Source of the DNA: Acidobacteriaceae bacterium UBA1307
GTDB taxonomy: Bacteria; Acidobacteriota; Terriglobia; Terriglobales; Acidobacteriaceae
Assembly: GCA_002307235.1 (NCBI GenBank)
Contig: DBTV01000011.1
Coordinates: 110,638 to 174,637 of the forward strand
Length of the DNA stretch: 64,000 bases
Direction of reading: 5' to 3'
Made by a program: the position numbers and the translations under genes. The notes beneath the pieces are model-generated. The model was not told the origin of the DNA. It saw only the letters and a program-made list of their open reading frames with translations, and did no database searches. Positions 36,395 to 46,000 of the stretch are shown one piece after another (within the stretch, counting starts at the first letter, position 1; every line of letters begins with the position of its first letter).

Positions 36395-38242
36395 GTGAAG
36401 CGCCTTTCCTCCATTGCACTTCTTTTCTTGGTCACTCTCGTTTTTGCGGAGCAGCCCTCGCTTGCCGCGCCCACTTCCATTCAACTCGACGCGCAGGGCG
36501 AACGCTGGGCGCGCGAAACTCTGGCCAGGCTCTCTACCGAAGAGAAGGTCGGCCAGATGATCATGGTCTGGGCCAAGGTGCGCTTTCTCAATGCGCACAG
36601 CAGCGAATATCAAAAGCTGCGCGAGGCGATGAGCCTCTACCACGTCGGCGGCTTCGGCGTCACCGTGCCGGTCGAAGGCGGCCAGCTTGTCATGAGCGAA
36701 CCGCTTGAGGCCGCGCAGCTCACCAACAGCCTGCAACGCGACTCAAAGTACCCGCTGCTCTTCGCCGCCGACTTCGAACGCGGCCTTTCGATGCGTCTCA
36801 TCGGAGCCACGCCATTCCCCGCCGCCATGGCCTTCGGCGCCGTCGGCGATCCCGCGCTGGCCCGCGCGTTCGGCCGCATCACCGCGCTCGAAGCGCGTGC
36901 CATCGGCGTTCACTGGAACTGGTTCCCGGATACCGACGTCAACTCGAACCCCACCAATCCCATCATCGGCACGCGCTCGTTCAGCGAAGATCCCGCCGTG
37001 GTCGGCTCCATGGCCGCCGCCTACATTGCTGGCGCGCACGAGGCCGGAATGCTGACGACCGCAAAACATTTCCCTGGCCACGGCGACACCGATACCGACT
37101 CGCACCTCGCTCTGGCCCGTGTTCATGCGCCTCTCGACCGGTTGAACTCACTTGAGCTGGCTCCCTTCCGCGCCGCCATCGCCGCCGGTGTGGACTCCGT
37201 CATGACCGGCCATCTGCTCGTGCCCGCGCTTGAAACCGACGCGAACAAGCCAGCCAGCATCTCCGCAAAAATCACCACCGACCTGCTCGAAACGCAGCTC
37301 GGCTTCCATGGTCTCGTCGTCACCGATGCCATCGACATGAACGGCCTCAAGCAGTTCTTTCACGGCAGCGAAACCGAGATCGCAGGACAAGAGGCCGTGG
37401 CCGCCGTCGAAGCAGGCAATGACATGGTCATCATCCCCGGCAGTCTCGAAGGCGCCTACACCGGCCTGCTCAAGGCCGTCGAAAGCGGACGCATCTCCAC
37501 CGAGCGCATGGATCGCAGCGTGCTCAAGATTCTGCGCATGAAGGCCGAAGTCGGCCTCGACAAAAATCGTTTCGTCGATCTCAACGCTGTCAACGATACG
37601 GTGGGACGGCCAGAGAACATTGCCCTTGCTCACGAAGTCGCCGAGCGCGCCATCACGCTGGTCGCCGACAAGCCAAAGCTCCTGCCGCTCGCCCCGACCG
37701 CACGCACCGTCGCCATCGTTTTCTCTGACCGCACGCGTCAAAGCGAGGCTGGCCGCATCTTCTCGCTTGAGCTTCGCATGCGTGCGCACGAGGCAACGGT
37801 CTACTTTGTCGATGCCACCAATGCCGCCTATCTGCGCAATGAGATTCTCACCGCCGCAGCCTCGTCCGAGCGCGTCATCGCCATCTCGGAATCGATGCCC
37901 GCGCCGCGCGCCGCACAAGAGAAGAGCTCTTCCGCCATCGATTCGCAGTCACTCAAACTGCTGGCCGATCTGGTTGCCGCTGCTCCTGAAAAAACAGTCG
38001 TCGCCACGCTCGGCGATCCCTACACCGGAGGCGCACTTCCCGGCCTCGCCACCTATCTGTGCAGCTACTCCGACACACCGCTGTCGGCCGCAAGTCTGGT
38101 CCGCGCGCTCTACGGCGAAACGCCGATCCACGGTCGCCTGCCGGTCACCATTCCCGAACTGGCAGTGCGCGGCGTGGGACTCGATCGCGATACCGCGGCG
38201 CAAATCACAGCGATTTCCACGCAGCAAGAAACAGGAAAATAA
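36395..38242 (+). CDS. nagZ: Exported beta-N-acetylhexosaminidase NagZ-type (glycoside hydrolase family 3)
   Basis: A 615-residue GH3 enzyme, predicted to remove GlcNAc from the non-reducing end of murein fragments. A signal peptide (1-~27, ending SLAAP) sends it to the periplasm, as in Bacillus but unlike cytoplasmic E. coli NagZ. The NagZ signature KHFPGHGDTDTDSH is present; Asp235/His237 match the His-Asp general acid/base dyad of this group, and Asp311 in VTDAIDM is the likely nucleophile. About 250 further residues form a C-terminal alpha/beta domain, as in YbbD-type NagZ. GTG 36395 is chosen because AAGGA lies eight bases upstream and the signal peptide begins there. NamZ and NagZ act alternately on GlcNAc and MurNAc ends. 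Confidence 0.93.
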   Translation: MKRLSSIALLFLVTLVFAEQPSLAAPTSIQLDAQGERWARETLARLSTEEKVGQMIMVWAKVRFLNAHSSEYQKLREAMSLYHVGGFGVTVPVEGGQLVMSEPLEAAQLTNSLQRDSKYPLLFAADFERGLSMRLIGATPFPAAMAFGAVGDPALARAFGRITALEARAIGVHWNWFPDTDVNSNPTNPIIGTRSFSEDPAVVGSMAAAYIAGAHEAGMLTTAKHFPGHGDTDTDSHLALARVHAPLDRLNSLELAPFRAAIAAGVDSVMTGHLLVPALETDANKPASISAKITTDLLETQLGFHGLVVTDAIDMNGLKQFFHGSETEIAGQEAVAAVEAGNDMVIIPGSLEGAYTGLLKAVESGRISTERMDRSVLKILRMKAEVGLDKNRFVDLNAVNDTVGRPENIALAHEVAERAITLVADKPKLLPLAPTARTVAIVFSDRTRQSEAGRIFSLELRMRAHEATVYFVDATNAAYLRNEILTAAASSERVIAISESMPAPRAAQEKSSSAIDSQSLKLLADLVAAAPEKTVVATLGDPYTGGALPGLATYLCSYSDTPLSAASLVRALYGETPIHGRLPVTIPELAVRGVGLDRDTAAQITAISTQQETGK

Positions 38243-38248
38243 GAGACC

Positions 38249-39229
38249 ATGAATACCGTAGCCTCCACAACACGCCCCCACTCCGGAAGGAGGACCATCG
38301 TGCCTGCTGTCGACAATCTCGCCACCATCGCCTTGCCAGCGCTGCGCGGAGTCTTTGCCCCCATTGCATTGCTGACCGTTATCGTGCTGCTCACCTTTGT
38401 CGCCATCGGTCAGGCGCAGCGCACGGCACCACACGCCGACGCCGTTGCCGCGCAACCGGTCGTCAACATCTTCGCCAATCCCTCGGCCGACAGCGACGTG
38501 ACCTCGCAGGTTCTCTACGGCTCGGGCGTCGTCATTCTCGAAAAAAAGGAAGGCTGGACAAAGATCCGCACCGCCGACGAGTACACGGGCTGGGTTGCCT
38601 CGAGCGATCTGCGTCCCGGCGTTTATCCCGCGACGGATCGCCTGATGCGCGTCTCCACCATTGGTCTCAACGTCTATCGCGAACCGGATGTGACCAAGCA
38701 CGCGCCGATGCTTCATCTGCCATGGGAGTCGATTCTTGAGGCCATTCCCGATGCGCTTGGAACCAGTGAACGCTGGCTGGCCGTGCGTCTGGTCGACGGC
38801 CGTACCGGCTGGGTGCAACGTGGCGACGTAACCACCACGCCGTCCGCACCGCTCTCTATCGACGAAACCATTGCGCTCGGCAAGCGATTCCTCGGCATCA
38901 CCTACACCTGGGGCGGCGTCAGCAGCTTTGGCTTCGACTGCTCGGGCTTTGTGCAGATGCTCGCACGCCAGCGCGGCTATGAGATTCCGCGCGATGCCGA
39001 CGCGCAGGCCGCCTGGTCCGGCGTCTCGGCCGTCGACCGCAAGGCTCTGTTGCCCGGCGACCTGCTCTACTTCGGATCGAGCCCAGCCCACATCACCCAC
39101 ACCGGCATGTACATCGGGAACGGCGAGTTTATCCACGATACGGTGCACGATCACCCCGGCGTGCAGATCAGCCGCCTCGACGACCAACCGTGGACGCATC
39201 TGCTCGTCGCCTCGCGGAGGATCAAATAA
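38249..39229 (+). CDS. NlpC/P60 endopeptidase with bacterial SH3 domains (YkfC-like)
   Basis: A 326-residue protein. A hydrophobic segment at about residues 35-57 is a signal anchor or late signal peptide; two SH3b domains follow (~65-125 and ~130-195). The C-terminal NlpC/P60 cysteine peptidase has Cys231 in FDCSGF and the catalytic His in HTGMYIG, with a third polar residue in the following HDTVHDH region. This arrangement is that of Bacillus YkfC, which cuts gamma-D-Glu-diamino acid bonds in free murein peptides carrying an N-terminal L-Ala. The next gene is the matching L-Ala-D/L-Glu epimerase, exactly the ykfC/ykfB pairing. It starts six bases after nagZ; TAA and the next ATG touch. Confidence 0.92.
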   Translation: MNTVASTTRPHSGRRTIVPAVDNLATIALPALRGVFAPIALLTVIVLLTFVAIGQAQRTAPHADAVAAQPVVNIFANPSADSDVTSQVLYGSGVVILEKKEGWTKIRTADEYTGWVASSDLRPGVYPATDRLMRVSTIGLNVYREPDVTKHAPMLHLPWESILEAIPDALGTSERWLAVRLVDGRTGWVQRGDVTTTPSAPLSIDETIALGKRFLGITYTWGGVSSFGFDCSGFVQMLARQRGYEIPRDADAQAAWSGVSAVDRKALLPGDLLYFGSSPAHITHTGMYIGNGEFIHDTVHDHPGVQISRLDDQPWTHLLVASRRIK

Positions 39230-40363
39230 ATGATGCAGACTCCACTCTCTCGTCGCGCCACTTTCAAACTGGCCGGAGCCGCGGCCCTGCTGCCCGCCCT
39301 CGGCTCAATGGAGACCTTCGCCATGCCGAATGAATCTTCCGCCAAACTCAACTGCTCCGTCCAGCGGCTCAATCTGCGCCACACCTGGACCACCACCATG
39401 TCCTCGAGCGCCTATCGTGAGACGGTCGTGGTCGGCTACGCGCGTGACGGCATCACCGGCCACGGCGAGGGCGCGCCCATCGTTCGCTACAAGGAGTTCC
39501 CTGCCGAGGCCGCCAAGGCCATTGAGGCCATCACCTCCCAGATCACCTCGGCCGATCCCTATACCTATCGCAGATCCCTGGCGAAGATTCGCGCCGCGCT
39601 CGGCGATCACCAACGCGCCGCCATGGCCGCCGTCGATATCGCGTTCTTCGACTGGCTCGGCCAAAAATATGGTCTGCCGCTCTACAAGCTCTTCGGTGTC
39701 GATCCGGCAGGCGCGCCGCTGACCGATATTTCCATCGGCATCGATACCCCCGAGATCACCCGCCAGAAGACGCGCGAGGCCGCCGACTTCCCCGTGCTCA
39801 AGATCAAGGTGGGCCTCAAGACCGACGAGGCCACCATCGAGGCTGTCCGCAGCGTCACCAACAAGCCTCTGCGCGTCGATGCCAACGAGGGCTGGACCGA
39901 CCCCGAAGAGGCCATCCGCAAGATCAACTGGCTTGAGACCCAGGGCGTCGAATATGTTGAGCAGCCCATGCCCGCGCACATGTTCGAAGAGACCCGCTAC
40001 GTGCGCAGCAAGGTGCATCTGCCCATCATCGCCGACGAGGCCTGTACCAGCGCCGCCATGATTCCCAAGCTCGCCGAGGCCTATGATGGCATCAACATCA
40101 AGCTCGACAAATCCGGTGGCCTGCTCGAAGCTCTGCGCTGGGTTGAAGTGGCTCGCGCCTCTCAACTGAAGGTCATGATCGGCTGCATGATCTCCAGTTC
40201 CTGCTCCATCACCGCCGCCGCGCACATCGCCCCACTGGTCGATCACGTCGATCTGGACGCCAATCTTCTGATCTCGAATGACCCATTGCGCGGGGTGCGC
40301 GTCGAAAAGGGCAAGCTGATTCTGCCCACGGGTCCGGGCCTTGGCCTGACGCCCGCGGAATAG
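39230..40363 (+). CDS. L-Ala-D/L-Glu (dipeptide) epimerase with Tat signal peptide
   Basis: A 377-residue enolase-superfamily enzyme that converts L-Ala-D-Glu to L-Ala-L-Glu so that ordinary peptidases can use it. Active-site elements are complete: Lys191/Lys193 (KIKVG), metal ligands Asp217, Glu244 and Asp269, the second lysine in KLDKSGG (291/294), and the dipeptide-binding D-x-D (Asp341, Asp343) typical of this subgroup. The N-terminus reads SRRATFKLAGAAAL, a good twin-arginine signal (S-R-R-x-F-K), followed by a possible cleavage site near TFA. Export is unusual, because the characterised E. coli and Bacillus enzymes are cytoplasmic. GGAGG (39216-39220) is nine bases before this ATG, which directly follows the previous stop. 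Confidence 0.92.
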   Translation: MMQTPLSRRATFKLAGAAALLPALGSMETFAMPNESSAKLNCSVQRLNLRHTWTTTMSSSAYRETVVVGYARDGITGHGEGAPIVRYKEFPAEAAKAIEAITSQITSADPYTYRRSLAKIRAALGDHQRAAMAAVDIAFFDWLGQKYGLPLYKLFGVDPAGAPLTDISIGIDTPEITRQKTREAADFPVLKIKVGLKTDEATIEAVRSVTNKPLRVDANEGWTDPEEAIRKINWLETQGVEYVEQPMPAHMFEETRYVRSKVHLPIIADEACTSAAMIPKLAEAYDGINIKLDKSGGLLEALRWVEVARASQLKVMIGCMISSSCSITAAAHIAPLVDHVDLDANLLISNDPLRGVRVEKGKLILPTGPGLGLTPAE

Positions 40364-40419
40364 GCAGCCGCTCTGCTCACACTTTGCACGGCACAACTTT
40401 TATATAGAGGTTGCACGCG

Positions 40420-41229
40420 ATGAAGATACCCTATTCCCGCAACAGTTCTGGCGCCGCCGCACGTCCCTCGCCCCTTGACCGCCGCAGCGGCATTCCGCTC
40501 TACCATCAGATTCAGCAACGCCTGCTGGCGCGGATTCAGTCGGGCGAATTCAAGGCCGGCGACCCGTTGCCTTCCATTGAGCGCATCGCCGAACAGATGG
40601 GCGTCAGCCAGATGACCGTCCGGCAGGCCGTGCGCGCGCTGGTGGACCTCGGCGTTATCTACAGCCGCCAGGGCAAGGGCACCTTCATCTCCGCCATCAA
40701 GCTCGAGCGCGACTTCCGCCACGTTCTTTCCTTCACAGAAGAGACCGAAGCACGCGGCGCGCATGCCACATCGACCGTGCTCTCTTTTATGAAGCAAGCA
40801 CCCGGCGCGCAGACCAGGGAGTTGCTGCATCTGGCCAACGGCGATGAGGTCTTCTGCCTGCACCGCGTCCGTTACGGAGACTCGGTTCCCATGGGCATCG
40901 AATGCAGCAGCCTGCCCGTTTCGCTCTGCCCCGCGCTCATGGACACCTTTGACCCCACCACCTCGCTCTATCAGGAGCTGGCCGAGCGCTACGGCATTCA
41001 GATGATGGTCACCGACGAGGTCATCGAAGTTGGCCGCGCCTCGGCCGAGGAGGCGCGCCTGCTTCACATCGAGCCCAAGAGCCCTGTCTTCCTCTTCACC
41101 CGCACCTCGTATCTTGAGAGCGGACTGCCCGTCGAGCACGTCGCCTCGGTCTACCCCGGCGAGCGATACAAAATCGTCAATCGCCTGACGCGCACCAAGC
41201 CGACCACGATGACCATCACGGCAAAGTAG
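40420..41229 (+). CDS. GntR-family transcriptional regulator, HutC subfamily (UTRA ligand domain)
   Basis: A 269-residue DNA-binding regulator. The N-terminal winged helix-turn-helix (~residues 22-90) has PLYHQIQQRLLARIQSG and PSIERIAEQMGVSQMTVRQA, the GntR signature. The C-terminal ~170 residues form a UTRA domain, which in relatives binds amino sugars, sugar phosphates or urocanate (NagR/YvoA binds GlcN-6-P or GlcNAc-6-P). Coming last in the murein-salvage gene set, it is the obvious candidate to control it, perhaps with GlcNAc-6-P or MurNAc-6-P as inducer; this is inference. ATG 40420 has AGAGG nine bases upstream and is preferred to the TTG at 40411. Confidence 0.92.
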   Translation: MKIPYSRNSSGAAARPSPLDRRSGIPLYHQIQQRLLARIQSGEFKAGDPLPSIERIAEQMGVSQMTVRQAVRALVDLGVIYSRQGKGTFISAIKLERDFRHVLSFTEETEARGAHATSTVLSFMKQAPGAQTRELLHLANGDEVFCLHRVRYGDSVPMGIECSSLPVSLCPALMDTFDPTTSLYQELAERYGIQMMVTDEVIEVGRASAEEARLLHIEPKSPVFLFTRTSYLESGLPVEHVASVYPGERYKIVNRLTRTKPTTMTITAK

Positions 41230-41258
41230 TGCTCTAACGAACGGGCCCACCCACCCCG

Positions 41259-41323
41259 GGTCATTCTGAGCGAACAGGGCCCCAGGCGTTTTCTTGAGCC
41301 TGGGGGTGGTGAGTCGAAGGGGA
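41259..41323. repeat. Intergenic palindromic repeat of the TCATTCTGAGCGAA type
   Basis: The segment begins GGGTCATTCTGAGCGAA and ends GAGTCGAAGGGGATC, with a strong hairpin CCCCAGGC (41280-41287) / GCCTGGGG (41298-41305) inside. Sequences with this TCATTCTGAGCGAA...GTCGAAGGAT pattern recur between genes in many acidobacterial and other genomes. Here it separates the convergent regulator and adenosine deaminase genes and may also act as terminator. Only one copy was noticed in the window. Confidence 0.5.
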
Positions 41324-41389
41324 TCTGCGCTGGCTTTTTTCTTCCACAAGCCAGCCCGGATCAGTTTGGCTCCATTGCCGGGCAAAAGC

Positions 41390-42946
41390 CTAGAATCGCC
41401 ATCCCTGCACATCGTGCTCAAACTGCGCAAGCTGCTTTTCATACCGCCACTGCTCGGTTGCCTTCGGACTGGCCGTCAGAAACTGCTGGCAGCTCTTCGA
41501 CGGCGCATCCGCGCCAAGTTTGTCGCTCACGCAGGCATCCACCACTGTGCCAATCTGCAGATTCTTCCACAGGCTTGCGCCCGGCAAAAAGGTCACCTGC
41601 ATGCCGGTGCGCGCCACATACTTCAGATCCTCGTAGCCAAGTTTGTGCTCATAGGCCGCACGCACATATTCGTTGGTCAGGTCCACGCGCGCCATGCCCG
41701 TGTTATCGGTGGCAATCGTCACCGGCACACCCGCCGCGCGATATAGATTCAGCGGATGATACGAGCCAGATGCACCGAAGCGGTCATTGCTCGTCAGGTT
41801 GATCTCGACCGCAATGTTCTGCTGCGCCATGCGCGCCAGCGTCTGCACCACATCGGTCTCGAAGGCAATCGAGGTGCCGTGGCCAATGCGTTCTGCCCCA
41901 CCAATCTCAATCGCCTTTTGCACGTGATCGACCAGCGCCGAGGCCTGCGCCTTGCCCATGGTCTGCTCCCCGGCATGCAGCGAGCGATGCACGTGCGGAA
42001 ACTTCGCGCCGATAAAGCGGATAATCTCCATGTTCAGGTCGTAGTCGGCCACCGCGCTTTCCTTGTTCTCGGGACCAACCAGATTGAAGCCGACATAATT
42101 CGGATCGCTGTCGGCCAGCATGAACGACATCATGATCGCCTGAAAGACCTGATCCTGTGGGTCGCCGCGACGCGTATAGCTCAAAAAGCGCACGGTCACA
42201 TCGCAGGCCCGCTCGGCCTTTGCCGTGCCGCAACCAAGCGTCCGGTCCGCCGACGCCTTTGCCGCTTCAAAGTCCTTCACCGCCTGTGCAACAATCGGTT
42301 TCAACGTGGGCAGCGCGCGGTCAAAGGCTCCTTGCAGATCCTTGGGATTCCACTGCGCGTCATGCACCGCATCGGCTGTCTTGTCCAAAATATCCGGCTG
42401 ATAGATGAACTCGGTATACGTCTCGTGCTCGCTGGCCGCAAGCCGCCGCGACAGCACCATGCTCTCGGCAGGCACCACCACCGAGATCGCGTAGATGGCC
42501 GGGAAACCTCCGCCGCCGGTCGTGCCACCCGGCACATCGTAGCCGAGTCCACGGCGGAAGGTGCGCCGCGAAATCAGATTCATGAACTGCTCATAGCGGC
42601 CCGGCGCGCGCATGCCCATGCCCTTCAGTTCGTCTTCGGGATTGCGGCACGGAGGCGCGGCAATTTTTGCCGTGGCAAAGTCTGCGCAGTAGCCATGCTC
42701 GGCGGCCATACGCACATAGTCTTCCGTATAGACGCTGCCATCCAGATGATTATGCAGATTCGCGCCCTTCGGCATCGCCTGCAAAAACACGCGCAGCCGC
42801 GACTGATCGCCCGCGACGCGATGGAAAATCGCCTCGGCTGCTCTGGCATCGGACTGCTGCGCAAAACCCGCGCCGCTCATGGCCACCAGCACCGCCGCGC
42901 TCATCCATGCAAAAGCTCTCTTCATCAACCCGTTACACATGTTCAT
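41390..42946 (-). CDS. Secreted adenosine deaminase-type metal-dependent hydrolase
   Basis: A 518-residue amidohydrolase of the adenosine/AMP deaminase group, larger than the ~340-residue cytoplasmic enzyme and closer in size to secreted ADGF/ADA2-like forms. A signal peptide (to about residue 30, ending GFAQ/Q) is followed by the metal-binding NLHNHLDGS (His65, His67). Then come SLHAGE (His and catalytic Glu), ERIGHGTS, EINLTSND and the ATDNTGMAR segment with the Asp ligand. It should deaminate adenosine or a related purine nucleoside in the periplasm or outside. The start at 42946 has GGGAG six bases upstream. It is downstream of the TonB receptor but separated by a hairpin terminator. Confidence 0.88.
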   Translation of the reverse strand: MNMCNGLMKRAFAWMSAAVLVAMSGAGFAQQSDARAAEAIFHRVAGDQSRLRVFLQAMPKGANLHNHLDGSVYTEDYVRMAAEHGYCADFATAKIAAPPCRNPEDELKGMGMRAPGRYEQFMNLISRRTFRRGLGYDVPGGTTGGGGFPAIYAISVVVPAESMVLSRRLAASEHETYTEFIYQPDILDKTADAVHDAQWNPKDLQGAFDRALPTLKPIVAQAVKDFEAAKASADRTLGCGTAKAERACDVTVRFLSYTRRGDPQDQVFQAIMMSFMLADSDPNYVGFNLVGPENKESAVADYDLNMEIIRFIGAKFPHVHRSLHAGEQTMGKAQASALVDHVQKAIEIGGAERIGHGTSIAFETDVVQTLARMAQQNIAVEINLTSNDRFGASGSYHPLNLYRAAGVPVTIATDNTGMARVDLTNEYVRAAYEHKLGYEDLKYVARTGMQVTFLPGASLWKNLQIGTVVDACVSDKLGADAPSKSCQQFLTASPKATEQWRYEKQLAQFEHDVQGWRF

Positions 42947-43003
42947 TCGCTCCCGCTCTCCCTGATGCCGCGCAGTTCGCAGCCTCTCATTCAACAAGAA
43001 AGA

Positions 43004-43034
43004 GCCCCGGTCACAGACGAATCCGTGCCGGGGC
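43004..43034 (-). terminator. Hairpin terminator after the second TonB receptor
   Basis: GCCCCGG (43004-43010) and CCGGGGC (43028-43034) form the stem, extended by CAC/GTG. In the minus direction it is followed by TCTTTCTTGTT. It would end the receptor transcript before the deaminase gene or attenuate it. Confidence 0.7.
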
Positions 43035-43055
43035 ATCTCTGGTTCATGGTCAACT

Positions 43056-46000
43056 TTAGAACAGATACTTCATCGCAAACTGCACCTGGCGATTCGACAT
43101 AACCGTCGTCGAAATCGTGCCGAAGGTCGAGTTACCAAGTCCCTGATCCGGCATGCCAAGCTGCGTATGGTTCAGAATGTTGAAGAACTCCGCGTGGAAT
43201 TCCAGATTCTGCTGCCGGTAGGTCTGGAACTTCTTGTACATCGAGAAGTCCACATTGGTGCGGCCCGGGCCCGAACCGTAGGTGCGCGGCGCATTGCCCA
43301 ACTGCTGCGCGGTCGGCGCGGCAAAGCAGGCCGTGTTGAACCACTTGCTCACCGTCTTCGCACCGGAGTACAGATTGCAACCCGAGACCAGATCCGGACG
43401 ATTGGTCACGCCCGCACCCGAGGTGTTGGTTGCCTGCGTAAAGGCCATCGGGAAACCGCTGTGCGTGGTGATAATGCTGTTCGCCTGCCATCCGGCAACC
43501 ACCTGATTCACCACCTTTGAAGAGTGGTTCAGATAGCGGTGTCCGCGACCGAACGGCAGCTCATAGAGCACGCTGGCCGTAAAGTTGCTGCGCAACTGCT
43601 GCGCGGCCGAACCGCGATCATCCCGCTTCACCAGCGCGCGGCCTGCCGCGTTGCCCGGCGTCGAAACCAGCACCGGATAGCCGTGATAGAAGCTCGAGCC
43701 CATCGTCAGCGGGAAGTAGGTTGAACCCGCCAGCGTCGTCACTGCTTCCGAATAGCCGTTGGTCAGCGCCTGCGCGTACGTGTAGGCACCCAACAGGTAG
43801 AAGCCGTGCGTGCGACGCTCGACCTTTGCCTGCAGCGAGTTATAAATCAGCCAGCCATTGCAGTTGATGTCCGTGATGGTATTCAGCGTCGGGAAGGGCC
43901 GACGTGCGGCCAGATTGCTGCCCGCGCCCGGAGCCGCGCCGTTGAAGGCGTTGATGTCGTTAAACATGCGCGTGGCGTGCGTGCCCGCATAGGCCACATT
44001 GATCACCGCACCCTTGATGCCCTGCTGCAGGCCCAGGTTGTACTGCTGCACCAGACCCTGCTTGAAGTTGCGATTCATCGCCACAACCGAGCCGGTATAG
44101 CTCACCGGATTTTGCGCCGCACTGTTGTCCGGAAAGCCGTTGCTGCTGGCTCCGGCAATCAGCACACGCGACGGAGTCACGTTGTTGGTCGAGAAGGTAA
44201 AGGTGTTGGTGTACGGCGGATTCTGGTGAATGCCAGCCGACTGGCCCAGATGCGAGGTGTCATGGAAGATGCCATAACCACCGCTCAGCACCGTATTGTG
44301 CGTCGGGCCAAACGGGCTCAGCGAGAAGCCGATGCGCGGCTGCACATTCGAGTAGTCGGTCTTGATGCCGGCGTACTTGTCCGAAGCAATCGTGCCCGTG
44401 TACGTCGAGGCCTGCTTGCCCGCCACGTAATAGAGGCCCGTCTGCGTATCGAAGTTGGCAATGCGACCCTGCGCTTCGGTCAGCGGCGTCACAACCATGT
44501 AGGCGAGACCAAGGCTGACGGTCAACGACGGCGTCACCGTCCAGTTGTCCTGCGCGTAACCGCGATATTCCTTCCAGCGACGGCCAATCACACCGCTGTT
44601 GAGCTGGTTCTGGCGATTGCCCGAGCTGGGGTAACCGAGCAGAAGGCTGGCAATCGGATTGCCGTTGGCGCCCTTGATGCCGCTCGCCGTATCGGTGATC
44701 GTCGAGGCAAACGTGGTGCTGGTGCTGTAGGCCGTGAAGTCCTTCGTGAAGGCCAACTGACCATGCAGATAGGTCTCGCCCAGTCCGTTGTTCTGCATCG
44801 GACGGAAATCGAAACCGAAGACCATGTTGTGCTTGCCCTTGACCACGCTCAACGAATCCAGATAGTGGAAGACGTTGGTGCCGCCCTGATAGGGCGAGTA
44901 CAAACGATCGCCAATCGCGTTGAAGCCGGTCATGGAGATCATCGTCATGCCCGAGGTCGCCAGATCGCCGAGGTTTGCGCCGGTAATGCCCAGCGACTCG
45001 GCCGCTTCCGTGCCGTAGCCATAGCCGCGAATCACGTTGTAATCGCGGTTGTAGCCCACCGCAATCTGATTGACCACGTGCGGCGAAAAGATGTGCGTAT
45101 CCGAGATGGCAAAGTTGCGCGCGCGCGTCCGGAAGTTGGTTGTGCTGGTGTAGGTCGTCTTGGCGCCAAAGCCTGGAAGGCCCGAGGGGTTGAACTGATG
45201 CGCGTTGTCCCAGCTGATGCGGGCAAACAGGTGATCGTTGTCGCTCAGGTGATGATCGATGCGCACATCGAACTCATCGTCGTCCATCGAACGCAGCGGG
45301 CTGGCCGCGTAGTTGTACGAGCCGGTCAGGCCCGAGGTTCCGGCCGGGGAAGGCGCGGGAAACAGATTCAGAATCGCCTGACCAATCGAGCTGATCTGGC
45401 CGTCGGGAATCTTGTAGGCACCCAGCGTTGTGTTGTAGTAGCTGGTACGCGCCGTGGCCGAGCTGGCCGACAGCGTCGAGGTCGGATCAAAGATCGGGTT
45501 AGTGAAGATGTGCTGCTGGGTCTGCGCCGTCGTCGGCACCACGCTCAAAATCGGCGCTGCCTGACGCACGCGGTTGCCCTGATAGTCGACGAAAAAGAAG
45601 GTCTTGTTCTTCAGGATCGGGCCGCCCACCGAACCACCGAACTGGTTCTGGCGATACTTGCCCTTTTTGACCGGATCGAAGTAGTTGCGCGCATCCAGAT
45701 AGTCGTTGCGCAGAAACTCGAAGGCCGAACCATGATACTCATTGCTGCCCGACTTGGTCGAAACCAGAATCGTGCCACCACCGCGGCTGCCATACTGCGC
45801 CGAGTAGTTGAAGGTCAGTACGTTGAACTCCTGAATCGCATCGACCTCGGGCAAAAACGCCACCGCGCCGCCCGTCAGTTCATTGTTGTCGACGCCGTCC
45901 AGCCGCCAGTCATTGGTGTTTTCCGCCATGCCCTGCACGGACAAGGAAACCGATCCACGAAACGAAACTTCACTGCTGGTTCCCTGATTCAAAAAGTCGG

